This document shows, piece by piece, positions 46,659 through 57,216 of a DNA stretch of 64,000 nucleotides. Positions within the stretch are counted from its first letter, which is position 1. Each line of letters starts with the position of its first letter. Under the pieces are notes generated by a model. The model was not told where the DNA came from and did not search any database. It saw only the letters and a program-made list of their open reading frames with translations. The DNA is from Talpa occidentalis (Eukaryota > Chordata > Mammalia > Eulipotyphla > Talpidae): the NCBI RefSeq assembly GCF_014898055.3, contig NW_023604295.1:134384676-134448675 (forward strand), in the 5' to 3' direction. A program made the translations under genes and the position numbers.

Positions 46659-47319
46659 AATGGTCCCACCACTATGGAAAGCTGTGTGAAGGACGCTCAA
46701 GCTACTAAAAAACGGAGCTACCATACAACCCAGCAATTCTATTTCTAGTAATCTACCGAAAGCTCACAAAAACATTTACTCGAAAGGAAACCTACACTCC
46801 TGTTTATTGCAGCACTATTTATAATAGCTAAGATAAGGAAACAACTTAAATGCCCCAAAACAGATGACTGGATTAAGAAGATGTGAGATATCTATATCTA
46901 TATCTATCTGTGTACACATGTATATATCTGTGTACACATGTACACACACAATGGAATACTATTCAGCAATTAAAAAGAAACCCATGACATTTGTAGCAAC
47001 ATGGTTAGAGCTGGAAGAGATTATGCTCGGTGAAATGAGCCAGAAGGAAAGAGAAAAATATCAGATGGTTTCACTTATAGGAGGAACATAGGGTAACCAA
47101 ACATGGATTAGGAAAATAAAAAGACAGACTGTGAATAGGAGGCATTCAGCTGGGGAAGGGGAGGGAGAAGGATCAAAAGGGGAGGGCAAAGGAGGGAAGA
47201 GCACAAGAGACTATGCTGACAGTTCATGGGTGTGTTGGTGGTGGTAATTTTATGGGGATTACACCTGAAAGGAGAATGAACAACAATATAAATAAGTAAA
47301 TAAGTAAATAAATAAACAA
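46659..47319 (+). mobile_element. Relatively young LINE-1, 5'-truncated
   Basis: About 0.66 kb of L1 end: CAACCCAGCAATTCTATTTC, GCACTATTTATAATAGCTAA, GGAATACTATTCAGCAATTA, then AACATGGTTAGAGCTGGAAG and ATTATGCTCGGTGAAATGAG, and a (TAAA)n tail. It keeps more consensus than other L1s here. An expanded ATCTATATC and TGTGTACACATGTA patch lies at 46889-46945. The 3' flank GTGCAGTTTTA repeats the insertion site. Confidence 0.88.
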
Positions 47320-47710
47320 GTGCAGTTTTATTTACAGTGAGGAATATATCAATGTTCTGTTTTACTCAAAAGGAGGACTATGAAAGCAGCTTATGTAGAC
47401 ATACAAAATCCAATACGTATTTGAGAAGGGTAAAGGGAATACAATAGGAAGTGACAGCAAATGTAGAGATAAATGAGGCCAATAAAAATTTTACCAATAC
47501 ACTTTATGAGGGGAGACCACACATTTGGTTGTAAACTTTGTAGCAGCAGGTGAAATGAAGCAACTTATTTGTTTAAATGATTTACCATGTTCATAAAAGA
47601 AAACCCAACCAGTTTCTCAGCATACTCCCTGTTACTGATCTTAAGTTGTGAGTGACATTATAAAGTGATTACTATCTAGTGTACTAAACTGATTATCAAG
47701 AATATAATTA

Positions 47711-47968
47711 GGGCTTCTCTGGTGGCTTAGGGGTTAAATCTCAGCACTATCACCATTTTGATCCCTGGCCAGGGAGCTAATCCACATATGGTGCAGTAAA
47801 CTTCTCCTGTCTTACCCACTGCTTCCCTTAGCAGGGTATTTCAGAAAATCTGCCTCTTCTGCTTCCCACTCTGTCTTTGGTGAATCCTCGCAACCTCTGC
47901 ACCTATGGCCTGCACCCCAGTTCTTCTACACAGAGATAAAAGTTAAAAAAAAAGAAAAAAAATAAATA
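47711..47968 (+). repeat. Old tRNA-derived SINE copy
   Basis: Strongly diverged: GGGCTTCTCTGGTGGCTTAG head, a TTTTGATCCCTGGCC B-box relic and a damaged tail. Similar in age to the 15261 copy. Confidence 0.82.
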
Positions 47969-47969
47969 G

Positions 47970-48600
47970 CAGTGGTTTTCATAGAGCTTTTATTATAATA
48001 TCCATCATTCTTGCCTAATTGAATCACAAGATGTATCTTTGTAATGGCACCATTATGGCATAAGCATTGATTATTTGTAAAGGTCTGGCAGGATCCATAG
48101 GTGTATTTTAGAGTGTCATTGTATGGATGGACTGTACAGATAGTTTCAGGAAGTCATCAATATATATTATTATTATTATTTTTTTTTTTGCTGAGCTTTG
48201 ATATATATTAGGTAGCAATGACTTGGAATCATAACTTGGGATTATGAGAGGCCTATGTATTTACATTAATTAATTTTCTTTAAGAACTGAAGAGTCCAAT
48301 AAAATCTAACTGACTAGAACCACTAGAGGCCTCTTAGTGAAAAGTGGAGACTATAGGAGACTATAGCTTGGGCAAGGTCAGGAATCTTTTGTTAAAAATA
48401 TTTCCTACCTGTTAGAAAACATAGATTAATGATTAGCAGAATGTCCAAACCTTATTTCTCTTATGACAAAACCATGATAATTTATGCAATGGTAAATTTT
48501 AAAAGGAGTAGCAACCACAGACATTCAAAAAAAAGTAAAACAAAACAAAGCACTCTCGGAAGTATCTACAAAATACCTGACTTTGAGTAATATTTCTTGT
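47970..48600. other. Intronic, no feature seen
   Basis: AT-rich with a short (ATT)n and T-run near 48160-48190. Nothing recognisable. Confidence 0.5.
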
Positions 48601-48609
48601 TAGTGTATC

Positions 48610-49460
48610 TTTTAAGGCAGGAGTTTTCAGAACTTTTATTCTCAGGATCCCTTTCTATTATTAAAAAATTATTGAGAACTCTAGCAAGCTTTTTTTCTTT
48701 AATGTAGGTTATTTCTTTTTTGTTGTTTTTTTTTAATTACTTTTTTTTTAAAGATTTATTTTATTTATTTATACAAGCACTGGGTACAGTCAGAAGCACG
48801 GGAGGGTGAGAGAATTCACCAGAGCCAGAGCGGGGAGCAGAGCAGGCAGAAGGACCGAAGTGCACTGCTGAGGGGAGCAGCAGGCGGCAGGAGAGGTCTG
48901 CGCGCCATGTGGGACCCTCGCTTGGTGGCCAGGGATCGAACCAGCGCTGCAGAGGCCGCGGGTAGCTTCACAAACCAGCGCTCAACCTGCGCCACCGGGG
49001 AGGCCCAATGTAGGTTATTTCTATCAGTATTTATGATTAAAATCTAAAATCACAAACCTTTATTATTTAAAAATAATTTATTTAAAAATAACAAACTCAT
49101 TGCATTGTAAGATCAATAACATTTTAATGAAATATAGATTTTTTCAAAACAAAAATAATTTCAGATACATTTCACATTTTTGCAAATTCCTCTAATGTCG
49201 GTCTTACTAGAAAACATCTAGTTTCTAATATCAGCTTCTCCATTCAATCTGAGATTTAGCTATATATGAATATAGATAGTGAGAAAGGGAGGCAATACTT
49301 TAGTAGCCTTTGCAGATCGTTTTGAATATTTTTCTTTGATGCTTCAGCAAAACCCAACAAACGATAATTCCTTAAGTGTTAATTGCAATTTAGCTGAAGC
49401 TGAAAGCATGGCATTTAGTGAATCTGTACTTAATGTAAATTTGGGTATATTTGCATTTTA
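48610..49460. repeat. Unnamed ancient dispersed repeat, split by a SINE
   Basis: CTCAGGATCCCTTTCTATTA, then TTATTGAGAACTCTAGCAAG, 'GTAGGTTATTTCTATCAGTAT', 'ATTTAAAAATAACAAACTCA' and 'TGCAAATTCCTCTAATGTC' follow an order I recall from a common mammalian repeat. I do not assign its class. Confidence 0.4.
48717..49006 (-). repeat. tRNA-derived SINE
   Basis: Perfect target duplication AATGTAGGTTATTTCT at 48701-48716 and 49007-49022. The segment after the B box is shortened (CGCTTGGTGGCCAGG). The left flank between the duplication and the poly-A includes TTTTGTTGTTTTTTTTTAAT. Confidence 0.95.
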
Positions 49461-49496
49461 ATATTTCTAGAATTTAGAACTCTTTTTTAAACTTTT

Positions 49497-49632
49497 TAAA
49501 AAAACATTTATTTATTTGTGCATACGGGAACTGCCGGGGATCGAACTGGTGCCGGGGATCGAACTGGTGCCGCAGACGCTGCGGATAGCTTCCTAGTACT
49601 GTGCTTAACCCCTTGTACCACCAGGGAGGCCC
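49497..49632 (-). repeat. Internally deleted SINE with duplicated B-box region
   Basis: Tail (TTTATTTATTTGTGCATACG) joins directly to the tRNA-like head, so the middle body is absent. GCCGGGGATCGAACTGGT occurs twice in tandem. Flanks AATTTAGAACTCTT / AATTTGGAACTCTT show it inserted as a unit. Confidence 0.9.
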
Positions 49633-49650
49633 TAAAATTTGGAACTCTTA

Positions 49651-50301
49651 ATGTCTTTTTCTCAGTCGTTGTACCAGCTTGTTATTCATATATGAGCATA
49701 TTTGACAAATAAATACCTTGAAAGGGGACTGGTTAGGCGTTAAAAATATTAGCCATTTTTGGTCCTGATTTTGAAAAAGTGGTTGATGTATGATGTTTAT
49801 GAGAGAAACTTCATATTTGTAGTCATGTGATAGATTGAGTAACCAGTCAGCTATGTTGAAAACTAAAACTTAGGTTGTGGAGTATAAATGTAACAAAATC
49901 AGTGTTTTTTCAGTATCCTGGCTTCTCATTTTTGAGAATTTCCTCTTCTTTTGTGCTGCATTGAGTTTGTGGCTAAGTAGTTTGAATTGTTCATGAAAGC
50001 CTTGTTCTTTCTGTCTCTCTTTTTGTTTTGGGAGTTTAGTGCCATAGGTATATCCCAATGTAAATGGAAAACGGAAATATTTAATGGATTAATCTTGTAT
50101 TTGATTGAGGAGTAAAGGATTTGATTTTTTAAATTAATGTTCATGTTATACTGATTTGATTATAAACCATTCTTTAAAAAAGATCTCTTCATTATAGACC
50201 ATTTAACAATTTACAGAAGTTTAGGGCATAGTATTATGTACATTTTTGTACTCATCACTTGGCTTAAATTATTGCTTTATGGCCAACTTTGTTTCATTGC
50301 T
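49651..50301. other. Intronic, no feature seen
   Basis: AT-rich unique sequence without exon or named repeat. Confidence 0.5.
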
Positions 50302-50317
50302 ACTATTTCCCTCGATT

Positions 50318-50588
50318 TTTTTTTTTAAAGATTTATTTATTTTTATACAAGAGCTGAGGCACAGGCCAGAGGCACGGGAGGGTGAGAGGATTCACCAGAG
50401 ACAGAGTAGGGAACAGAGCAGGCAGACTGACTGAAATACACTGCTGAGGGGAGCAGCAGGAGAGTCAAAAGAGGTCTGCTGCACCATGTAGGATTCTTGC
50501 TGGCCGGCCTGGATTGGCCTGGCACTGCAGAGGCTGCGGACAGCTTCACAGCGCTGCACTCAATCCGCTGCACCACCGGGGAGGCCCC
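50318..50588 (-). repeat. tRNA-derived SINE (pair, left copy)
   Basis: Reverse copy with a degraded B-box area (GGCCTGGATTGGCCTGGCAC). It lies in the tail region of the next copy; the CCTCGATT / CCTCAATTA words mark the junctions. Confidence 0.9.
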
Positions 50589-50596
50589 CCCTCAAT

Positions 50597-50912
50597 TATT
50601 TTTTTTAAAGATTTATTTATTTATGCATACAAGTGCTGTGGCACAGGCCAGAGATGCCGGGTATGTGTGTCTGTGTGTGTGTGTGTGTGGGGGGGGAGGG
50701 TTGTTGTTAGAGGATTCACCAGAGACAGAGTGGGGAACAGAACAGGCAGACTGACTGAAGTACACTGCTGAGGGGAGCAGCGGGCGAGGCAGGAGAGGTC
50801 TGCTGCTCCATGTGGGATGCTCCGTGGCTGGCCGGGGGATCGATCTCGTGCTGCAGAGGGTGCAGATTGCTCCACAGTGCTGTGCTTAACCCCTTGCATC
50901 ACCAGGTATGCC
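50597..50912 (-). repeat. tRNA-derived SINE with GT and G expansion (pair, right copy)
   Basis: Outer flanks CTATTTCCCTCGATT and CTATTTCCCCCGATT show it was there first. (GT)n plus a G-run at 50661-50703 expands the body at the same point as in the copy at 24899. Confidence 0.9.
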
Positions 50913-51009
50913 CTATTTCCCCCGATTATTTTGATATAAATCTGAAATATATCCTTTTAGACAGACAGACAGAAAGAAAAAGACTCTCCTTGATTAAAAG
51001 TAAATCAGG

Positions 51010-51430
51010 TTCCTGTTAATCCTCTTTCCAGTTAGGCCGTGACTTTTGTGTCCAATTTTTGCATCACCCAATTTTGGCAAGAATTCTTTTAAGTTGATTT
51101 AGCTAGATTTCTTTCTCCCCCAGGCCCTATTACTCTCATTCTCTGCGATTCTGCAGGTGGTATCTGCTCTGATCTCCTAGGCCTGTGACCTGAAAGAATC
51201 TTGTTAGCTCTGTTCAGCCACAATTCCCCCTCACCCCACGATTCCTTTTCATAATTTTCTATCCATTGACACTCCTACCCCACCCTTTTGCTCCTTGATT
51301 GTAAATTTGCACTTTTCCTTGTGTTATCGGGAGTTGAGCCCGGTTCTGTGTTGAGGTCTCTTTCCTCTGTTGCAATAATCCTGAATAAAAACTTCTATCA
51401 TTTTAACTACTGTCCTGCTCTCTTTTTTAT
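51010..51430 (+). mobile_element. LTR-like sequence with polyadenylation signal
   Basis: C-rich 3' part, GCTCCTTGATTGTAAATTTG, a GTTATCGGGAGTTGAGCCCG segment and CTGAATAAAAACTTC near 51380 have the R/U5 architecture of an old ERV LTR. The family is uncertain and no coding sequence is attached. Confidence 0.4.
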
Positions 51431-52540
51431 TATATATAACACATATATGTGTTTCAAATATATGTATTTATTTATATATTTATATATGCATGTAACATAT
51501 GCAATGTTTATGTGTATATTTCATCATATATTCCTGAAAGTTGATAATATTTCAGAGGCCACTATTAAATCTTAAATGAGTAAGTACTTAAAATCAAGTA
51601 TCTTGTTCTTGTGTATTTCACATTTACCCATTTGTTTCATAGAACAATTACATATTTAAATTAAGTTATATGTATCCTAAATGTTGTGTAGTGCTGTCTA
51701 AGGAATACCATCTTTTTATTTCGTGGCACTGAAGCAACATGGCTATTTCAGGAGTCTCTTAATCTATAGGACTCACCTCAGAGGTAACTGTAAAATTTTG
51801 AACTTTGATCCTAAAAAGGATCATTTTTTTGAATGACAGTTTCAAGCAAAAAGTTGTTTTATTTTTGCATTTAATAAAAAATTACTAACAAAGAGAGAGA
51901 ACTTCAGGACATGTTTTACTAAAAGCCTCCTCTCTCCCCTTATAAAAGCACAAAATCTTTGTGAAGTAGAAAAAGTAGAAAGATAAGAGAGGAAAGTTAT
52001 CTACCTAGTAAGTAAATCTTTGTCTAGTTTCATATACATTAAACAGTTAAGTTACTTAGTATGTTGATGAGCTTCCTTTCCCCTCAAAAGCTTGAGTGTC
52101 TCACTAGCTAGTTCCTTGAAGGAGGGAAACAAGAGCCGGCCTAAGGGGATTAGTGAGGTAAAACACTATTCAGATGTTCAGTCAAAACTAAAATTGCAAT
52201 TTACATTTTTAAAATTCACAGTAGAAGTCTGCAGTATATTTTAGATAAAGAATAGACTTTTAAGAAAAATCTATTGAGTCTGATTTGTTCGAGTTCTTTA
52301 TTGTCATAAGTCACATTACTGTTTAAAATGAGCACATTAATATTATATAGTCACAACCGTATTATAGCATTGCTCCCATTTTTCTGCATTAAAAATGAAA
52401 AAGGGCATTGTCCACATCTAGAATTTATTTTTCATATCTTTGCATTAAACACACTTTGTTCCTTTTATATTTATCTTAAAATAGAAAAGAAGTGTTCCTA
52501 TTGTTTCCATATAGTTGCTGCCTACATTATCTATAGAAGC
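51431..52540. other. CLCN3 intron, unique
   Basis: No transposon that I can name. (TA)-rich patch near 51425-51500. Confidence 0.55.
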
Positions 52541-52560
52541 TGTATTGTGAGCGCTTTAAA

Positions 52561-52640
52561 ATTCTCAAACCGGTTTTGTCTGTAATACTTGGAGCTTAAA
52601 ATTCTCAAACCAGTTTTGTCTGTTATGCTTGGCGCTTAGT
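52561..52640 (+). repeat. Direct tandem duplication of 40 bp
   Basis: Unit 1 at 52561-52600 and unit 2 at 52601-52640 both read ATTCTCAAACC(G/A)GTTTTGTC, then TGT(A/T)AT(A/G)CTTGG. They differ at about six or seven positions. It lies 280 bp upstream of the alternative CLCN3 start. Confidence 0.93.
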
Positions 52641-52679
52641 CATCATCATACGTAGCAGGACCTGATTAAGAAGGCTGTT

Positions 52680-52920
52680 CCGCCTCTAAACCTTGCTAGA
52701 TTGTAGCCACTAGCAACCAAGCTGCGATAATTTCCCTTTGATGACATCATCCACTGTGGAAGAACCCAGTTGCTTCAGCGAGTGAAACTACATGCAGTTC
52801 TAACCCTCATCAAATATGGCATCTCCCCTGCCTGCTGCAGCAGGGGTAGAAAAAATGCCACTGTCTTTTTAAGCTAGCAAGCTTTTCTTTTTCTTTTTCT
52901 TCTTTTTTAAAATTCTAATC
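52680..52920 (+). promoter_or_regulatory. Candidate internal CLCN3 promoter
   Basis: No AG acceptor lies next to the ATG at 52921 (the last 40 bases are T-rich and AG-free), so this coding segment probably belongs to a first exon with its own start. Sites seen: GTAGCCACTAGCAAC (52703-52717), close to the RFX X-box palindrome; TGATGACATCATCC containing the CRE/AP-1-like TGACATCA (52742-52749); a CTGCTGCAGCAG palindrome near 52834. No TATA box. Not a CpG island. Confidence 0.5.
52816..52872 (+). other. Upstream ORF before the alternative CLCN3 start
   Basis: ATG GCA TCT CCC ... TTT TAA gives 18 codons and a stop 48 nt before the main ATG. It contains a second in-frame ATG at 52855. If the transcript starts upstream of 52816, it could reduce translation of this isoform. 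Confidence 0.5.
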
Positions 52921-52999
52921 ATGGATGCTGCTTCTGATCCCTATTTGCCTTATGACGGGGGAGGAGACAATATTCCCTTGAGGGAATTACATAAAAGAG
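52921..52999 (+). CDS. CLCN3: CLCN3 alternative first coding exon
   Basis: ATG at 52921 opens a peptide starting MDAASDPYLPYDGGGDNI and continuing PLRELHKR, then one base before the donor AGAG|GTAATG at 53000. This matches the alternative mammalian ClC-3 N-terminus, which I recall as nearly identical in human. It ends in the same phase as the exon at 37680, so both join the same next exon. Residues 18-19 are Ile-Pro; I recall an N-terminal IP motif reported to send a ClC-3 variant to recycling endosomes. It lacks the acidic di-leucine sequences of the other exon. Start context is strong (A at -3, G at +4). Only 26 codons long, so easily missed by gene finders. Confidence 0.95.
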
Positions 53000-55700
53000 G
53001 TAATGCCATTGCTATGAATCCTCTGTTGGTATGTTTTGCATGCGGCTGGGTGGTTCTCTAGTTTAAACAGGTTATTGGTTGTCCTTTCAATACTGCAGTG
53101 TGTTGTTTGGTTGCCCTGTGTTGTTCGTAAGCCGCAAATGTAACCTTCGGAATGCTTCTGTAGTCCCTGATTGTTTTCTCTGTGCAGATTAGTACTGCTT
53201 TAGATACTGCTTTAGATCACATCGGACTCTGTCTCCGACTCCATCTTCTGTGGGAAAATCCTCTTTCTACTTCACTGCGAAAATGAATTAATCTGCTTTT
53301 ACATCCGGCTTAAGTCATGTTGCTTAGCACCTACAAAGTAATTTTTTCTTCCTTTGGCAAACATGTCCTTTAATTTACACAGAGAAATTAAGCGTGTCTG
53401 TGTTCCATCCGATTTCAGCTGCTGCCAATTACCGTGTAGCTTTTATACCATATAGTAAATTTACCTATATTCTAGAATACTTTAAAATGGTAATAAAGAT
53501 AAACAAATTTACATATTAATATTTTCATTTAATGTGCATTTCAGCTAGTTAACATTAACGGCATTGTCTTTCGCAGGTATCTTGTCAAAATTGATATGAT
53601 AAAAACATTTAGGGTAATTTCTACACATCAGAGAAAAAATGGTCAATAGGTTATTAAAAAAAAAAAGAACAACAGAAAAATACCCAGCATTCATGTTATT
53701 CTTTCTGCAGACACTACCTTGATCTCCTTAAAACTGATTCCAGTGTTAATTAAACTGCTCTTTTTTAATTTTTCTAAAACTGGTTATGTTACAGAGCAAC
53801 CCCCTAACAGTTATTCTAAAAATAGATTGGTTGGCAACTGTTATTCTGGGAAAAAAATTGAACCTTAATAAAAATCTCTTCATTTATGAATGACATTAAT
53901 TTGAATTATTGCCTGATATTGTAAACTCACTTTCAGTTTAACATAAACTTCTAATTATGAAGTAAACAAGGAAGTTATGATTTTTCCTGAGCATTTTTAA
54001 CCACTTTTATATAAATTTATTTTCTATTTTGATAACTTTTTTTAGTATTAAGTTCCATTGGAATTAAAAAAATGTCAAAGTGTTCTACAAATATTTATTG
54101 ATTCAGTTGTGTCTGCTATAGTGTGTTGGAGTCTGAACAGTTGAAATATTATCCTCTATTATGCTATCGTTAGTAAAAGTTTGCATTTCAGATTTTCAGA
54201 AAAACTATAAGATCATATTACATATTATGCTTTTTTATAGAGTTGCCCTCCTAAGATTTCAATATATATAAATCCATATACATGTAATTTTAGAATATTT
54301 GAGTAAATACCTAAAAGAAAACAATAAAAATTCCTTATAATCTTATTACCTGAAGTTTTTTTTTATTTTCTAATTCTTAATGTGACCATAGTTCTCCATT
54401 TTCCTATATTCCCATCCTGTTTTTTGTAAGAATTTCTTTGAACAGGAAGCAACGTGAATGAATGGTGACTATTCACTTGTCACATTTATTTGCTAATCAG
54501 TAATTAAGCTGTAAAACAAGACAGACTGTGTTTTCTCTGACCTATTACAACATCAGTTTGTTGATGATAATAAACCAGAACGCCTGGTATTGGAAAATTT
54601 AAATTGTCAGTATTAAGCTTGACAGTCTGATAGAATTTACTTGTAGACTCCATTTCTGTATCAGATATACAAATAATAAGTTAGTGAAAGCTGTTGTGAG
54701 AGGAAGGATGGTTACTGATATGGCTATTACCAAAATACAGGTTTTTCATTTCTATTGTATTTTCATAAAGAGTCATTTAGGAATCTTGCTTAAGGCTTAA
54801 ATTAGTCCAATTCGTGGCAACTCATGTAGGTTCCTTATTCCTTAATGAGACTTAATGTAAACAGTGCTATTTGAAAGTGACATTGTTATTATAGTACAGA
54901 TCAGCTGATTATTACTTTATACTATAGTATTTAAAGTAAAATTTTGTTCTCCATAATTGTGACCCATTGTAGCCATGGGTCAACACAAAGAAACTAGAAT
55001 TGTGTAAACAAACCATAAATCAAGAAAATGGACTCAATTTTCTTGTGAGAACAAATTACAATGACTAAAACTATCTCTGAAAGCTGATAGTGAAGAGGCA
55101 GATAATAAAAATATAATATTGTAAAGAATATCAATAAAGTAAATATAATCTACTTGCTAAATCCCTGGAGTGTTAAAGCCAGGGATTTACCTTAATGGGA
55201 TAAGTTTAACTTAATACTGCTTTTCAAGGTAAGATGGCAAATGATGAAGCTTCCTACTTCAGTTAGTAATAGAGATTGGAAATTAGTAGTTTCAAAGTAA
55301 AGTTTGTTAATATATTTTTGATTGATTAGAAATTAAGAGAATATTTTAGAAATTGTCTTCTTTTGGGGGTACATTTCCTGTACAGAAATATCAAGTTCTT
55401 GCATAAAATGTCTGTTACCATTTTTATCAGGAAAAAAAGAAACCTTGTTTTATCTGGATTGTTAGTTTTATACAATTTGACTTCCTTAATTTATTTGTGA
55501 CATTTAACTAGTTTAGTGGTTGAATTATTTTTTTTCTACCAGACCCTTATGTTGGATTTGATCTTTGGGGCTGTAAGCCTCCATTTATTCCATGAAGGAC
55601 CTTTAAATAAGAATATTAATTGTTTCAAAGCATCTGTTGGACTCTTGGATAAAGAAACACTGCTCACGGCTGTGAAGAATGATGTTGGTGGCAATAGTAG
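53000..55700. other. CLCN3 intron, free of recognisable transposons
   Basis: 2.7 kb following the alternative exon with no SINE, L1 or LTR that I can recognise. The first 400 bases are less AT-rich and lack repeats, so conserved regulatory sequence is possible. The shared next CLCN3 exon (expected to encode THYTMTNGG) was not found here. Confidence 0.5.
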
Positions 55701-55704
55701 TATT

Positions 55705-55885
55705 AATAATAGCTAATACTTTAGTGTAGAATTTACTGTTTGTCAGATACTGTTGTAAATACTGTATATATCAGTTCATTCATGTGTAACAGATAATTTC
55801 AGTCCTCATCACAGATTTGTAAAGTAGGTACTGTTTTAATCCTCATTTCCCAGTTGACAAAACTAAGGTAAAGAAATGTTAAAGA
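55705..55885 (-). repeat. MIR or L2-type end, antisense
   Basis: ATAGCTAATACTTTAGTGTA, 'TCAGATACTGTTGTAAATAC', 'TTTGTAAAGTAGGTACTGTT' and 'TCATTTCCCAGTTGACAAAAC' match 'ATAGCTAACATTTATTGAG .. CCAGGCACTGTTCTAAGC .. GTAGGTACTATTATT .. CCCATTTTACAG'. Confidence 0.75.
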
Positions 55886-56159
55886 AAAATCAAAATTTAA
55901 TCCGGATGTTTTGACTAATACTCTAATCATGAGGATAGACTGCTTGTGTGTGTGTGTGTATATGTACATACATATATACACATGCATGTGTATTACATAT
56001 ATGTAATGACTTGGCATTTTGAGTCTGGTAGGAGCTTAAGAAAGCTTTCTAAGTTTAAAAATAAAGTCCCAAAGAAATTAATTAAAAAAAATAATTTCTA
56101 GTGAATGATAAAGACAGCATTTCTGTCAGACTTTAGGGGAGGAAAATAATCAGTCTCCT

Positions 56160-56400
56160 TTTGACAGGTGTTGTCAAAGTAGGCCAAGTCTTCAGGGACA
56201 CAGGGAATTTGATATGGCATTCCTGGTGGAGAGAATGCTAAATGCTGTGACGAGAGTAACTGCAAGTACATTGTTCCCTGATTAGCTTTGTTGTTCCTGT
56301 GGTCCGTAAAGGGGATAGTACTGAAAGCTAGAAGGTAGAGGAGTGCCAGATCCCAGAGGAACTTGAATGCCAGACTAAATAACGGTCTTAAAACCCCAAA
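56160..56400 (-). repeat. L2 LINE fragment, antisense
   Basis: GGCATTCCTGGTGGAGAGAA, 'GTAACTGCAAGTACATTG' and 'GAGGAACTTGAATGCCAGACT' resemble the L2 complement ('GCATTCCAGGCAGAGGGAAC .. GGCCTTGTAGGCCA'). Diverged. Confidence 0.5.
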
Positions 56401-56902
56401 AATTATGTCCTTCGTATTGAAATAAAAGTTTATAGTTTAGAAGTTTCTACCAGAAGTCATTTCTTGTCATTCATTAGCTCAGAGATACGTTTAATTAAAA
56501 GCTTTTTGTTACTATTGTAATAGGTGAATTTGTTGATTTCTACTCCCTTCTAAAAGTATAAGTAGTTGTGTTTTTTGCACCTTCTTTGGAAACCCAGGTG
56601 TTAATGAAGTTTTTATTGCCATAGGGAAATACTCTAGTCTCTTTGTAAAATGATTTTAGGATCCAGTTCCTTATTGCACTTTTGTAATCTTTTAGCCAAC
56701 TAGAAAATTAAATCTCTTATTAAAAATTAATTCATCTAAGTGCCTATAAATTAAAAGAATACAGCTTATTTGACGTCAGAAACTATTTGTATTCTAAAAC
56801 AATAGTAAGACAAAGCTGATTTTTAAATTTATTTTTTCCTGTCTCTGAATTTAAAATCTTCAATAAGTTCTGGCTCATATTACTATCTCCAGCTCTGTTT
56901 TT

Positions 56903-57200
56903 TTTTTTTAAGAAGTTAATTTTTTTAAAAATATTTATTTATTTATTTATTTATACAAGCACTGGGTACAGTCAGAAGTGCAGGAGGGTGAGAGAATTCA
57001 CCAGAGCCAGAGCAGGGAGCAGAGCAGGCAGAAGGACCGAAGTACACTGCTGAGGGGAGCAGCAGGTGGCAGGAGAGGTCTGCGTGCCATGTGGGACCCT
57101 CGCCTTGTGGCCGGGGAGCAGCCGGGGATCGAACCGGTGCTGCAGAGGCTGCCGGCAGCTTCGCAACCCAGCGCTCAATCGCTGTGCCACTGGGGAGGCC
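56903..57200 (-). repeat. tRNA-derived SINE
   Basis: Target duplication CTCCAGCTCTGTTTTT / CTCCAGCTCTATTTTT at 56887-56902 and 57201-57216. B-box complement GGGGATCGAACCGG intact. Confidence 0.95.
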
Positions 57201-57216
57201 CTCCAGCTCTATTTTT

